DNA of 12,963 nt from Omnitrophica WOR_2 bacterium RIFCSPLOWO2_12_FULL_46_30 (GCA_001805845.1 MHHA01000078.1:1-12963), one strand, 5' to 3'. Counted from the first letter of the stretch, positions 1 through 5,857 are shown. The notes: generated by a model from the letters alone, not told the origin. Numbers and translations: made by a program.

Positions 1-1
1 C

Positions 2-20
2 GCCCCGCCAAAGGCGGGGC
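2..20. repeat. GC-rich palindromic hairpin, copy 1
   Basis: An 8-bp perfect stem, GCCCCGCC/GGCGGGGC, with an AAA loop lies just upstream of the Shine-Dalgarno of the first gene. The same 25-base unit (this hairpin plus flanking C and TCATT) recurs at 2487-2511 with one loop base changed, again just before a gene start. No T-run follows, so it is not a typical intrinsic terminator on the plus strand. It may be a dispersed palindrome or an mRNA-end element. Confidence 0.75.
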
Positions 21-42
21 TCATTGAAGGAGGTAAAGCTAA

Positions 43-480
43 ATGAAGAGCAAATCGTCAGTCGCAGTTTTAACAGGCATTTTCTTTCTTTCGTTCCTGC
101 CTTTAGCTTTTAGCCAGCAGGAAGCGCCGCAGCCGCAGGCTGTCGAGCTGCCTGCAGCTGAAGAAGAAGTTTCCTGGCTCTGGGGAGAAGTCAAGGCAGT
201 TGACCCGGATGCATCGAGCCTTACCGTTATGTATATGGACTATCAGACGGATGAGGAAAAAGAGATGGTTTTAACCATTGACGCCAGGACGCAGTTTGAA
301 GCCATCAATGGCTTAAGCGGAATTAAGGCTGGCGATACCGCAAGTATTGACTATGCAGTAGAAGGCGGCAGGAATGTCGCCAGAAATATCTCTATAGAGA
401 CAATAGAAGCAATGCCCGAGGCGCCGGCGCAGCCGGAACAGACAGAAAAAGAACCTCTCCCGGCAGCTCCAATCCCATAG
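43..480 (+). CDS. secreted DUF5666-like small beta-rich protein
   Basis: This 145-residue protein has a typical N-terminal signal peptide (about residues 1-24: a Lys-containing start, a hydrophobic core through FFLSFLPLAF, then SQQ) and is probably periplasmic. A Pro/Ala/Glu-rich linker leads into a compact domain at about residues 44-120 with the pattern GEVKAVDPDASSLTV ... TIDARTQF ... LSGIKAGDTASIDY. This resembles the DUF5666/OB-like domain that occurs in many secreted bacterial proteins of unknown role. The tail (about 122-145) is again rich in Pro, Ala and Glu. The start is secured by a perfect AAGGAGGT eight bases upstream. A strong intrinsic terminator follows, so the gene is probably the end of its transcript. 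The family assignment is by eye and no catalytic residue is visible. Confidence 0.8.
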   Translation: MKSKSSVAVLTGIFFLSFLPLAFSQQEAPQPQAVELPAAEEEVSWLWGEVKAVDPDASSLTVMYMDYQTDEEKEMVLTIDARTQFEAINGLSGIKAGDTASIDYAVEGGRNVARNISIETIEAMPEAPAQPEQTEKEPLPAAPIP

Positions 481-502
481 AGATCCCTATAGCCAAAGCC
501 AT

Positions 503-560
503 AACCCAGCGCTAATTTTTAACAAGTTAAGAAGTAATTGAAATTAGCGTTGGGTTTTTT
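503..560 (+). terminator. intrinsic terminator after the secreted protein gene
   Basis: AACCCAGCGCTAATTT (503-518) pairs with AAATTAGCGTTGGGTT (541-556) over 16 bp with one G-T wobble; the loop is 22 bases and the 3' arm runs into six T residues (555-560). The hairpin covers the TTG at 538 that would otherwise extend the next reading frame, which argues for the ATG at 568 as that gene's start. Confidence 0.85.
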
Positions 561-567
561 ATGGAAA

Positions 568-1224
568 ATGCAAGACAAGATTAAATTAGTAATCTTTGAC
601 CTTGACGGCACTCTTGTAGATGCCTATCAGGCAATAATCAAGAGCGTGAATTTTACCCTGAGTGAAATGGGCTATCCAGAGGCTTCAAGGTTAAGGATTC
701 GCAGAGCAGTTGGCTGGGGAGATAAGAGGCTTCTGGGAGTTTTTGTTAAAGAGAAAGATATAGAATACGCTTTGGTTATTTATCGCAGGCACCACAGGCT
801 CTCGCTTAAAAGCTCTATCAAGCTCCTGCCCTACGCCAATAAGATACTCCGCTATTTGACGAAGAACGGCTTTAAAATTGCCATTGCCTCAAACCGGCCC
901 ACGGAATTTACCGGTATTATCTTAAGGCGCCTTGCGCTGAAGAAATATTTTGATTATGTTTTATGCGCTGATAGGTTGGCTCAAGGAAAGCCTCACCCGG
1001 AAATCTTATTAAAGATTATAAAAAAACTAAAGGTCAGGCCTGCTGAGGTTGTCTACGTAGGCGATATGGCAATTGACGTCAAGACCGCTCAAGCGGCAGG
1101 GATTAAACCCATAGCAATAAGCGGCGGCTCAAGCCCTTTAGATGAAATAAAAAAAGCCAGACCCTTTAGAATAATAAAGAGCCTGGCTTTTTTAAAGAAA
1201 ATCTTACCGCCTATTTCTGCTTAA
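568..1224 (+). CDS. HAD-superfamily phosphatase (phosphoglycolate phosphatase-like)
   Basis: This is a 218-residue haloacid dehalogenase hydrolase with every core motif: motif I FDLDGTLVD (D11 nucleophile, D13 acid), motif II around S108 in IASNRP, motif III K141 in GKPHPE, and motif IV VYVGDMAID (D166, D170) for Mg2+. An alpha-helical cap lies between motifs I and II, as in the Gph/PgmB-type subgroup. The substrate cannot be read from sequence; a small phosphorylated metabolite such as 2-phosphoglycolate is the family norm. I chose ATG 568 because an upstream TTG at 538 lies within a terminator hairpin and adds residues outside the fold. No convincing Shine-Dalgarno precedes 568. The 3' end contains an inverted repeat with T-runs and overlaps the convergent lipoprotein gene by 14 bases. 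Confidence 0.9.
   Translation: MQDKIKLVIFDLDGTLVDAYQAIIKSVNFTLSEMGYPEASRLRIRRAVGWGDKRLLGVFVKEKDIEYALVIYRRHHRLSLKSSIKLLPYANKILRYLTKNGFKIAIASNRPTEFTGIILRRLALKKYFDYVLCADRLAQGKPHPEILLKIIKKLKVRPAEVVYVGDMAIDVKTAQAAGIKPIAISGGSSPLDEIKKARPFRIIKSLAFLKKILPPISA
1150..1193 (-). terminator. terminator of the convergent lipoprotein gene, inside the HAD coding end
   Basis: AAAAAAGCCAG (1150-1160) and CTGGCTTTTTT (1183-1193) are perfect 11-base inverted arms, with an inner CTTTA/TAAAG pair. Read on the minus strand, the stem ends in a T-run downstream of the lipoprotein gene, as an intrinsic terminator should. On the plus strand it also ends in six T residues, 29 bases before the end of the HAD stop codon, so it may work in both directions. 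Confidence 0.75.
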
Positions 1225-1516
1225 ACTTTAGTTCTGTGCCGTCTTTGGCGCAATATTGGACACTAGCTGTATATTCAGCGCCACAGACCGGGCAGAATTT
1301 CTTATCTAACTTCTCTCCTACCACAGCGCCTGAGATTGCCCCTACTGCCGCGCCAATCACCGCTCCTTCAGCTCCGTGTCCGGATTGATGGCCGATTATC
1401 CCGCCAAGCGCCGCTCCGCCCAAGCCGCCGACCGCAGCTCCCTTCTGAGTAGTAGTGCAGCCATAGAGCATCAAACTACCGCATACCAAAAGCAATGTAA
1501 TAGTTTGCGTTTTCAT
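1211..1516 (-). CDS. glycine-zipper lipoprotein with C-terminal zinc ribbon
   Basis: This 101-residue protein begins with a lipoprotein signal peptide ending in the lipobox LYGC (lipidated Cys20). A glycine-zipper region (about 26-68, with repeats such as GGLGGAALGGIIG and GAVIGAAVGAISGAVVG) follows; this type of segment inserts in or lies along membranes and is common in small outer-membrane lipoproteins. Unusually, a short zinc-ribbon-like tail follows, FCPVCGAEY...YCAKDGTEL, with Cys75, Cys78, Cys89 and Asp92 as candidate ligands, resembling the CPxCG...FCxxDG type. Combining a cell-envelope anchor with a zinc-ribbon tail is uncommon. The Shine-Dalgarno AAGGAGGTG lies ahead of the start. 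It is transcribed divergently from the ZIP transporter operon and appears to share an operator with it, which suggests metal-linked control. Confidence 0.85.
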   Translation of the reverse strand: MKTQTITLLLVCGSLMLYGCTTTQKGAAVGGLGGAALGGIIGHQSGHGAEGAVIGAAVGAISGAVVGEKLDKKFCPVCGAEYTASVQYCAKDGTELKFKQK

Positions 1517-1564
1517 AAATTAAGCACCTCCTTCTTTCATAGTAATCTCGTGTCTACCAAAATA

Positions 1565-1593
1565 ATTATAAACAATATAATTACTATTGTCAA
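1565..1593 (-). promoter_or_regulatory. consensus sigma70-type promoter for the lipoprotein gene
   Basis: Read on the minus strand, TTGACA (1593-1588), a 17-base spacer and TATAAT (1570-1565) form a perfect-consensus promoter. Transcription would start near 1558, leaving a leader of about 42 bases with a good Shine-Dalgarno. The -35 box lies within the palindrome at 1579-1601. Confidence 0.85.
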
Positions 1594-1601
1594 TAGTAAT
1601 T
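1579..1601. promoter_or_regulatory. 23-bp palindromic operator shared by divergent promoters
   Basis: A perfect 11-1-11 palindrome (half-site AATTACTATTG, central T at 1590) covers the overlapping -35 boxes of both divergent promoters. Its odd-centred, 23-bp design is like Fur-family boxes, especially Zur sites. Together with the downstream ZIP gene this suggests a metal-responsive repressor, but the regulator is not proven. Confidence 0.7.
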
Positions 1602-1614
1602 GAACTGGTATAAT
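1587..1614 (+). promoter_or_regulatory. promoter of the basic peptide-ZIP operon
   Basis: TTGTCA (1587-1592), a 16-base spacer and TATAAT (1609-1614) preceded by TGG (extended -10). Transcription would start near 1621, about 40 bases before the small peptide gene. The -35 overlaps that of the divergent lipoprotein promoter. Confidence 0.75.
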
Positions 1615-1660
1615 TGTATAAGTATACAAATCCGAATTCCAAAATTAAAAAGGAGGACTA

Positions 1661-1741
1661 ATGGGTAAGCGTAAGAGAAGAGGAAAGCTTTCCTGGCGTT
1701 CCAAGCGCGCCAATAAAGGCAGAAAACCGAATTTAGGATAA
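1661..1741 (+). CDS. 26-residue basic peptide, possibly bTHX-like ribosomal peptide
   Basis: A short open frame, ATG to TAA, encodes MGKRKRRGKLSWRSK followed by RANKGRKPNLG. It has 11 Lys/Arg, no acidic residue and no Cys, so it almost certainly binds nucleic acid or the ribosome. It is preceded by a near-perfect AAGGAGG and lies 8 bases before the ZIP start, downstream of a good promoter, so it is very likely translated. By eye it recalls the small 30S peptide bTHX (MGK start, RRGK, a Trp-Arg, a late K-R-P), but that comparison is short and unverified. The ZIP gene has no strong Shine-Dalgarno of its own and may be translationally coupled to it. It was probably overlooked because of its length. 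Confidence 0.75.
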   Translation: MGKRKRRGKLSWRSKRANKGRKPNLG

Positions 1742-1749
1742 TTAAAAAT

Positions 1750-2484
1750 ATGCAGCTTTTATTTATCCTCATCAGTACCTTTTTAGTGAGCATAATCTCT
1801 TTGATTGGCGTAGTTACTCTGGCAATTAAAGAGAACTTCTTAAAGACAATCCTTTTTCTTTTGATTGCCTTCTCAGCAGGGGCTTTAATCGGAGGCGCTT
1901 TTCTGCATTTAATCCCCGAGGCAATAGAAAAATCCAATCCTCAGGAGGTCTTTATCCTGGCGCTTGCCGGATTTGTCCTATTTTTCTTCTTAGAAAAATA
2001 CCTTTATTGGCGCCATTGCCACGACGGCATCTGTCATGTGCATGCCTTTTCTTATCTTAACCTCATTGGCGATGGCCTGCATAATTTTATTGACGGCTTA
2101 GTTATTGCCGGAAGTTTTGTGGCCTCGGCGCAGTTAGGTATTTTTACCACCTTATTAGTCGTTATCCATGAAATACCGCAGGAATTAAGCGACTTCGGCG
2201 TCCTGGTTTATGGCGGCTTCAGCAGACAAAAGGCATTATTCTATAATTTTCTCTCTGCCCTTACCGCTTTTATTGGCGCAATCTTAGGATACTTTCTTTC
2301 CACAAAGATCTCCGGCTTTTCGTATATTTTGCTTTCGTTTACCGCCGGAGGTTTTATTTACATTTCAAGCTCCGACCTTATTCCGGAAATTCACAAAGAA
2401 ACCGAACAAAGAAAATCTTTCCTTTCCCTGGTTTTCTTTCTTTTGGGCATTGCGCTTATGTTTATCTTAAGAAAACTATCTTAA
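1750..2484 (+). CDS. ZIP-family divalent metal transporter
   Basis: This 244-residue, roughly eight-helix inner-membrane protein belongs to the ZIP (ZRT/IRT-like) family, which moves Zn2+ or other divalent metals such as Fe2+ and Mn2+ into the cytoplasm. The signature helices are intact: GDGLHNFIDG (107-116, with H111, N112 and D115) and HEIPQELSDFG (140-150, with H140, E141 and E145), which form the binuclear metal site. A His/Cys-rich loop, HCHDGICHVH (89-98), precedes helix 4 and is a typical metal-handling loop. It starts 8 bases after the basic peptide and is followed by a palindrome and a DsrE-like gene. Control by the 23-bp palindrome upstream is likely. The metal cannot be assigned from sequence; the operator design favours zinc. 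Confidence 0.92.
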   Translation: MQLLFILISTFLVSIISLIGVVTLAIKENFLKTILFLLIAFSAGALIGGAFLHLIPEAIEKSNPQEVFILALAGFVLFFFLEKYLYWRHCHDGICHVHAFSYLNLIGDGLHNFIDGLVIAGSFVASAQLGIFTTLLVVIHEIPQELSDFGVLVYGGFSRQKALFYNFLSALTAFIGAILGYFLSTKISGFSYILLSFTAGGFIYISSSDLIPEIHKETEQRKSFLSLVFFLLGIALMFILRKLS

Positions 2485-2487
2485 TTC

Positions 2488-2506
2488 GCCCCGCCAACGG
2501 CGGGGC
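2488..2506. repeat. GC-rich palindromic hairpin, copy 2
   Basis: Same GCCCCGCC/GGCGGGGC stem as at 2-20, with loop AAC, plus the shared TCATT at 2507-2511. It begins 3 bases after the ZIP stop codon and ends 14 bases before the next ATG. There is no T-run, so read-through into the DsrE-like gene is expected. Confidence 0.75.
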
Positions 2507-2520
2507 TCATTAAGGAAACG

Positions 2521-2841
2521 ATGAAGACAGGCCTGATTATTTCCAGTAACGATGCAGAGACCGTATGGAGCGCGTTCAGGTTTGCCAATTTTGCGCTGAA
2601 TAATAAGGATACAGTCAGCGTGTTTCTTATCGGTAAAGGCGTTGAGTACGAGGGCGTAAGCAGCGAGCAATTTAATATTATTGAGCAGGCAGAAAAATTC
2701 TTGAATTCAGGAGGTAAAATATTTGCCTGCGGCACCTGTTTAAAACAAAGAAATAGCTCCGGTTCAAATCTCTGCCCCATTTCCACTATGAAAGATATGT
2801 ATAGGATAGTTGCCGAATCGGATAAAATACTGACTTTCTAA
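2521..2841 (+). CDS. DsrE/DsrF-like sulfur-relay protein
   Basis: This 106-residue cytosolic protein has the DsrE-like fold pattern: an N-terminal strand (MKTGLIISSN), a helix with ETVWSAFRFANFAL, the strand VSVFLIGKGVE, and the active-site-type segment FACGTCLKQR. Cys70 and Cys73 match the conserved ACGTC loop; in this superfamily a Cys there carries persulfide sulfur. A third Cys (85) follows in NLCPISTM. Members act in sulfur transfer (TusBCD, DsrEFH) or as stand-alone redox/sulfur proteins, and this one has no DsrF or DsrH partner beside it. AAGGAA supplies the Shine-Dalgarno. It probably belongs to the same transcript as the ZIP gene, since only a short palindrome separates them. The sulfur-related PP-loop gene at 8518 is a possible but distant partner. 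Confidence 0.85.
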   Translation: MKTGLIISSNDAETVWSAFRFANFALNNKDTVSVFLIGKGVEYEGVSSEQFNIIEQAEKFLNSGGKIFACGTCLKQRNSSGSNLCPISTMKDMYRIVAESDKILTF

Positions 2842-2934
2842 AACCTCCATTCCGAAGAGATCCCCCTGCGTAGATAGTCTTCGCCGCAAACTAAATTTTA
2901 AAAAAAGCTTGATAGCATAGGAAATTATATGCTT

Positions 2935-2982
2935 CCCCCCTTGTTTTGTTTCGTTTCGCTCAACAAAACAAAGCAGGGGGGG
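2935..2982. repeat. inverted repeat between DsrE-like gene and fur
   Basis: CCCCCC plus TTGTTTTGTT (2935-2950) pairs with AACAAAACAA (2962-2971) and a G-run (2976-2982), with a short AGCA bulge and an 11-base loop. A smaller AGCATA/TATGCT hairpin lies just before it (2914-2933). No coding potential is visible from 2842 to 3190; the stretch holds these palindromes, a terminator and the fur promoter. Confidence 0.6.
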
Positions 2983-2987
2983 CTGCG

Positions 2988-3045
2988 AAAAATCTGTCAC
3001 AGTTTCTGTCAGAACTGCAGATTTTTCTTGACAGATTTTTTTTTT
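2988..3045 (+). terminator. terminator region with two alternative 3' arms
   Basis: AAAAATCTG (2988-2996) can pair with CAGATTTTT (3018-3026). Alternatively, AAAAATCTGTCA (2988-2999) can pair with TGACAGATTTTT (3029-3040), which leads into a run of ten T residues (3036-3045). Either form could end transcription from the DsrE-like gene. The second arm includes most of the -35 box of the fur promoter. Confidence 0.6.
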
Positions 3046-3055
3046 ACAGTATAAT
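3028..3055 (+). promoter_or_regulatory. fur promoter (consensus -35 and -10)
   Basis: TTGACA (3028-3033), a 16-base spacer containing a T-run, and TATAAT (3050-3055) match the sigma70 consensus at all twelve positions. The start would fall near 3062, giving fur a leader of about 129 bases. Confidence 0.85.
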
Positions 3056-3070
3056 TGAAAATGAATTTCA
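3056..3070. promoter_or_regulatory. Fur box over the transcription start
   Basis: TGAAAAT-G-AATTTCA is a 7-1-7 near-palindrome with one mismatch between arms, close to the classical 7-1-7 Fur box TGATAATNATTATCA. It directly abuts the -10 box, an ideal place for repression. Since fur is the next gene, autoregulation and iron control of the downstream cluster are expected. Confidence 0.75.
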
Positions 3071-3113
3071 ATTTCAAGAAGAACCTTATCGCACGATAAC
3101 CTTCCACGATTTT

Positions 3114-3149
3114 TCCCGACAAAAAGGTCGGGATCCCAATTTGTCGGGA
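3114..3149 (+). repeat. mutually exclusive hairpins in the fur leader
   Basis: TCCCGAC (3114-3120) can pair with GTCGGGA (3127-3133, loop AAAAAG). As TCCCGACAAA (3114-3123) it can instead pair with TTTGTCGGGA (3140-3149), a longer 10-bp stem. The two pairings exclude each other. The element lies within the predicted 5' leader; it could be a dispersed palindrome or a regulatory switch. Confidence 0.55.
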
Positions 3150-3190
3150 CAGTGGTTAGGAAAGCGTTTTTATTTGCGCCCGAGATAATT

Positions 3191-3625
3191 ATGGAGAAAG
3201 AAATAGAGTTATTCCGGGGTGAGCTCAAGAAAATCCACCTGAGGGTTACCAGCCAGCGCCTCAAGATAGTGGAGGCCTTTTTAAAAACAGAAAAACACAT
3301 AACCTGTGATGAATTGTATCTGATTGTCCGGCGTAACCACCCTGATATCGGATATACCACAGTTTACCGGACATTAAAGCTGATTCAAGAAACAGGCTTA
3401 GCCCGGGAAGCGGATCTTGGCGATAAGGTTTTGCGCTTAGAACATGAGTTCGGCCATAAACACCACGACCATTTGATTTGCCTTAAGTGTGGCAGGTTTT
3501 TTGAGGTCTTTGACCCTGACATTGAGCTATTGCAGGAGAAACTCGCCCGCAAACATAAGTTTAATCCGATTAGACATAAAATGGACATCTTTGGCTATTG
3601 CCAAAAGTGCTCTTTAAAGCAATAG
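3191..3625 (+). CDS. fur: ferric uptake regulator (Fur family)
   Basis: This 144-residue regulator has the standard Fur architecture. Residues 1-80 hold the winged helix (RVTSQRLKIVEAFL, then the recognition segment HPDIGYTTVYRTLKLI). The C-terminal half is the metal-binding and dimerisation domain, with the His-rich segment GHKHHDHLICLKCG (first CxxC, and His residues of the regulatory site) and the second structural-zinc CxxC near the end (YCQKC). Family members bind Fe2+, or in subclasses Zn2+ or H2O2-sensitive Fe, and repress at 7-1-7 boxes; the HHDH pattern and the iron genes downstream favour true Fur. I chose ATG 3191 because it gives the normal length; the GTG at 3152 would add 13 atypical residues and lies next to the leader hairpins. 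A Fur box lies at its promoter. Confidence 0.92.
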   Translation: MEKEIELFRGELKKIHLRVTSQRLKIVEAFLKTEKHITCDELYLIVRRNHPDIGYTTVYRTLKLIQETGLAREADLGDKVLRLEHEFGHKHHDHLICLKCGRFFEVFDPDIELLQEKLARKHKFNPIRHKMDIFGYCQKCSLKQ

Positions 3626-3639
3626 ATTTGAATAGCAAA

Positions 3640-3819
3640 ATGAGCATCACTGAAACCGCGATTAAGCGAATATTTACCGTCGTTAAAGACCTGAGGTTTG
3701 GCGAGGTTATCATCAAGGTCCAGGACGGCCATATTGTTTCGGTAGAAAAACACGAAAAGATTCGCATTGGCAAAATGGCTGACCCCCAAGAGTGCGGGGA
3801 GGCAGACGCTAATCATTAA
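3640..3819 (+). CDS. DUF2292-family small protein
   Basis: This 59-residue cytosolic protein has the pattern SITETAIKRIFTVVKDLRFGEVIIKVQDGHIVSVEKHEKIRI, which matches DUF2292, a family of very short bacterial proteins made of one helix followed by a beta-hairpin and of unknown function. It lies 14 bases after fur and is probably cotranscribed. The family core ends near the EKIRI segment; the last 18 residues (with one Cys) are an added tail. ATG 3640 gives the normal family start; an in-frame TTG at 3628, and another at 3598 inside fur, are less likely. The Shine-Dalgarno is weak, so translational coupling to fur is plausible. Confidence 0.78.
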   Translation: MSITETAIKRIFTVVKDLRFGEVIIKVQDGHIVSVEKHEKIRIGKMADPQECGEADANH

Positions 3820-3873
3820 ATATGCTGACTGGATAAATGCCAGAGGTATAGTTGCAAGAAGCGGAGGGTTAAG

Positions 3874-5289
3874 ATGTTAAGAAGAGTAGTTTTAATTTTG
3901 CTTGCCAGCATATTTTACCTAACCCAGGCAAGCGGTTTCGTCTTTGCTGATGAAGTTGCGGAGTTAAAGCAGTTGATACAGCAATTGCGCCAGGATTATG
4001 AAGCAAGGCTAAAAGCGCTCCAGGACAAAATTGACGTTATAGCCAAAAACCAGGAAACGGCAAAAGAGGATTTGGAACAGAAGATTGAAAAAAGGATAGA
4101 AGAAAAGACTATAAGCGCAGAGTATGTCGGCCGCTATGAAGGGCCTTTTGGAAAAGGCGGGCTTTTAATCAAGAATCCTTCTGGCTTTGGCAATGTCAGC
4201 GTAGGAGGTTATGGAAGTATTGAGTTTGAGAATTTTGAAAATTCCAATTCTACTTTTGACCAGGCACGCTTTATCATCAATTTAGGGGCTATTCCGCACG
4301 AAAGGCTGCTTTTTTATAGCGAATATGAGATTGAGCACGGAGGAACCAATTACCCCGGAGGTAACGGTGAGGCAAAGTTAGAGCAGGCCTGGATGAGCTA
4401 TAACATAAATGATTGGATGAGCTTAAAAGGGGGAATTGTTTTGGTTCCTTTTGGGAGGTTTAATCTTTTACATGATGATGACATCCAGGATTTGACCGAA
4501 AGGCCGCTTGTGGCCCGCAGGGTAATTCCTTCTACTTGGACCGATGCCGGCTTTGGCTTATTAGGCGAATTGCCAATCGGCGAAACGCTAAACTGGAAGC
4601 TCCTTCCTGATTTTTATCTTAACTATGAAGCATATGTGGTCAATGGTTTGGATGAAGATATTACAGATACAGGGTTGAGGGATGCCAGAGGTTCAGCCAG
4701 CAATGACCTTAATAACGCCAAAGATTTTGTGGCCAGGCTTGGTTTGGGGCTTAACCGTAATTTAGAAATGGGGCTTACCACATATTTTGGCAAATACGGC
4801 CGTGCAGGGTCCGCAACGCGAAATGGTAATGACGACCTCTTGGGCATCGGTGCGGATGTAAACTTTAAGCGCGGTCCTTTTGAGCTGGTGGGAGACTTTG
4901 CCTATTGGGATTTTGAAGATGGCGCGTTAGTTGACCATGATAATGATAATGCAACCGCTGCGGTGAGCGCTCCCAAATTTATGCGGGGATTTTATATTGA
5001 GCCGCGTTATCATTTCTGGCCTAAGTTCTTGAATGCTACCTTCTTAGGCAGGGGCTTTAAAGACCCCAAGTTTACCTTGACAAGCCGCTATGATTGGGTG
5101 GATATCGGTGACGACGGCGATACGGGAAATGGGAATAATAAGGAAAGCCGTTTTACCTTAGGCCTCAATTATCGGCCCATTGAAAGCTGGGTCTTTAAAT
5201 TAGAATACCAGTGGAATTCGTCAAAAAATGAGGTTTTGGAGCGGGGCGATAAAGAAGGCGCGATGGCTTCAATGGCTATCGGATTCTAA
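3874..5289 (+). CDS. outer-membrane porin with N-terminal coiled coil
   Basis: This 471-residue secreted protein has a signal peptide (about 1-25, ending FVFA before DE), a charged coiled coil (about 27-78, heptad-like LKQLIQQLRQDYEARLKALQ onward), and then a long beta-barrel with alternating aromatic and polar strands ending in MASMAIGF. A C-terminal Phe is the usual signal for outer-membrane barrel assembly. The layout matches the phosphate-selective porin/OprO-like group, in which the coiled coil may trimerise or touch the peptidoglycan. A good GGAGGG Shine-Dalgarno precedes the start. Its position between fur/DUF2292 and the FMN-feoB genes suggests a channel for iron or iron chelates, but substrate selectivity cannot be read from sequence. 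Confidence 0.85.
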   Translation: MLRRVVLILLASIFYLTQASGFVFADEVAELKQLIQQLRQDYEARLKALQDKIDVIAKNQETAKEDLEQKIEKRIEEKTISAEYVGRYEGPFGKGGLLIKNPSGFGNVSVGGYGSIEFENFENSNSTFDQARFIINLGAIPHERLLFYSEYEIEHGGTNYPGGNGEAKLEQAWMSYNINDWMSLKGGIVLVPFGRFNLLHDDDIQDLTERPLVARRVIPSTWTDAGFGLLGELPIGETLNWKLLPDFYLNYEAYVVNGLDEDITDTGLRDARGSASNDLNNAKDFVARLGLGLNRNLEMGLTTYFGKYGRAGSATRNGNDDLLGIGADVNFKRGPFELVGDFAYWDFEDGALVDHDNDNATAAVSAPKFMRGFYIEPRYHFWPKFLNATFLGRGFKDPKFTLTSRYDWVDIGDDGDTGNGNNKESRFTLGLNYRPIESWVFKLEYQWNSSKNEVLERGDKEGAMASMAIGF

Positions 5290-5291
5290 TA

Positions 5292-5322
5292 AACCCTGTT
5301 AACCTCGTAGGTTAACAGGGTT
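5292..5322. repeat. 14-bp perfect hairpin between porin and FMN-binding genes
   Basis: AACCCTGTTAACCT (5292-5305) and AGGTTAACAGGGTT (5309-5322) pair perfectly around a CGT loop, starting 3 bases after the porin stop codon. No T-run follows on the plus strand. It might partially terminate, or protect the porin mRNA 3' end, so that the genes on either side are expressed at different levels. Confidence 0.75.
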
Positions 5323-5365
5323 ATACATTGACTACGCAAATTAAGATTTAAGGAAAGTCGAATGC

Positions 5366-5857
5366 ATGAGAAAAATAGTTTTTTCCTTTCTGGTAGTTAT
5401 ATGCTTGACTTCTACTTTTTCCTGGGCAGAGGTTTATATCAGCTCCGAGGAGGCAATAAAACAGATTTTTCCCGCGTATCAGGAATACAAGAAAGAAAGC
5501 CATATTTTAGATAATCAGGAGTTTGGCGTATATACCGTTTCGAAGAATGGCGACGTTTTGGGCTGGGCGATTGTGTTGGATGAAAAGGGAAAGATTCAGC
5601 CGATCACCTTTTTGATAGGTATTGATACGCAGGGAAAGGTTTTAGGGGCCTATGTTCTGGAATTCCGCGATATTTTCGGCTCTGAGATAAAGCGCAGGTC
5701 TTTCCTCAGGCAGTTCCGCGGTAAATCCTTAAAAGACGATGTAGCAGTGGGCAGGGATATTGATGCGGTTACCTCGGCAACCATTTCCTCACAGGCCGCC
5801 GCCTCTGCGGTGAGAAAGGCTTTAGAAATTACTGAAGAATTGAGGAAGGGTTTTTGA
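5366..5857 (+). CDS. periplasmic FMN-binding (flavinylated) protein
   Basis: This 163-residue protein has a signal peptide (about 1-21, ending SWA before EVY) and one FMN_bind domain of the NqrC/RnfG type. The covalent flavinylation motif is near the end, D133-A-V-T-S-A-T139-I-S-S; by family precedent T139 would receive FMN from the ApbE flavin transferase outside the cytoplasm. The usual small residue Gly is Ser here. Such proteins carry electrons in the periplasm. No ApbE gene is in the window. The stop codon TGA overlaps the start of the FeoB GTPase gene by one base, so the two are tightly coupled; this suggests electron delivery or ferric reduction tied to Fe(II) uptake. Start: ATG 5366 behind AAGGAAAG. 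Confidence 0.88.
   Translation: MRKIVFSFLVVICLTSTFSWAEVYISSEEAIKQIFPAYQEYKKESHILDNQEFGVYTVSKNGDVLGWAIVLDEKGKIQPITFLIGIDTQGKVLGAYVLEFRDIFGSEIKRRSFLRQFRGKSLKDDVAVGRDIDAVTSATISSQAAASAVRKALEITEELRKGF

Noticed and set aside
538..567. TTG 538 as the start of the HAD gene
   Set aside because: It lies in the loop and 3' arm of an intrinsic terminator and adds residues not part of the fold; ATG 568 starts the MQDKIKLVIFDLDGT segment.
3061..3099. 12-codon frame at the start of the fur leader
   Set aside because: Its ATG is inside the Fur box at the predicted start site and has no Shine-Dalgarno.
2946..3188. Plus-strand 80-residue frame between the DsrE-like gene and fur
   Set aside because: It runs through the terminator, fur promoter and Fur box; composition is not protein-like and it has no Shine-Dalgarno.
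3152..3190. GTG 3152 as the fur start
   Set aside because: It would add 13 atypical residues; ATG 3191 gives the normal Fur length.
2764..3360. Minus-strand frame of 198 residues across the DsrE-like gene, the intergenic region and fur
   Set aside because: It runs through palindromes, a promoter and two well-supported genes on the other strand, with no recognisable domain.
3820..3873. Fur box or promoter before the porin gene
   Set aside because: No 7-1-7 palindrome or consensus promoter is seen in this 54-base gap; read-through from the fur promoter is simpler.
5328..5365. Promoter for the FMN-binding gene from TTGACT at 5328
   Set aside because: No acceptable -10 at normal spacing.
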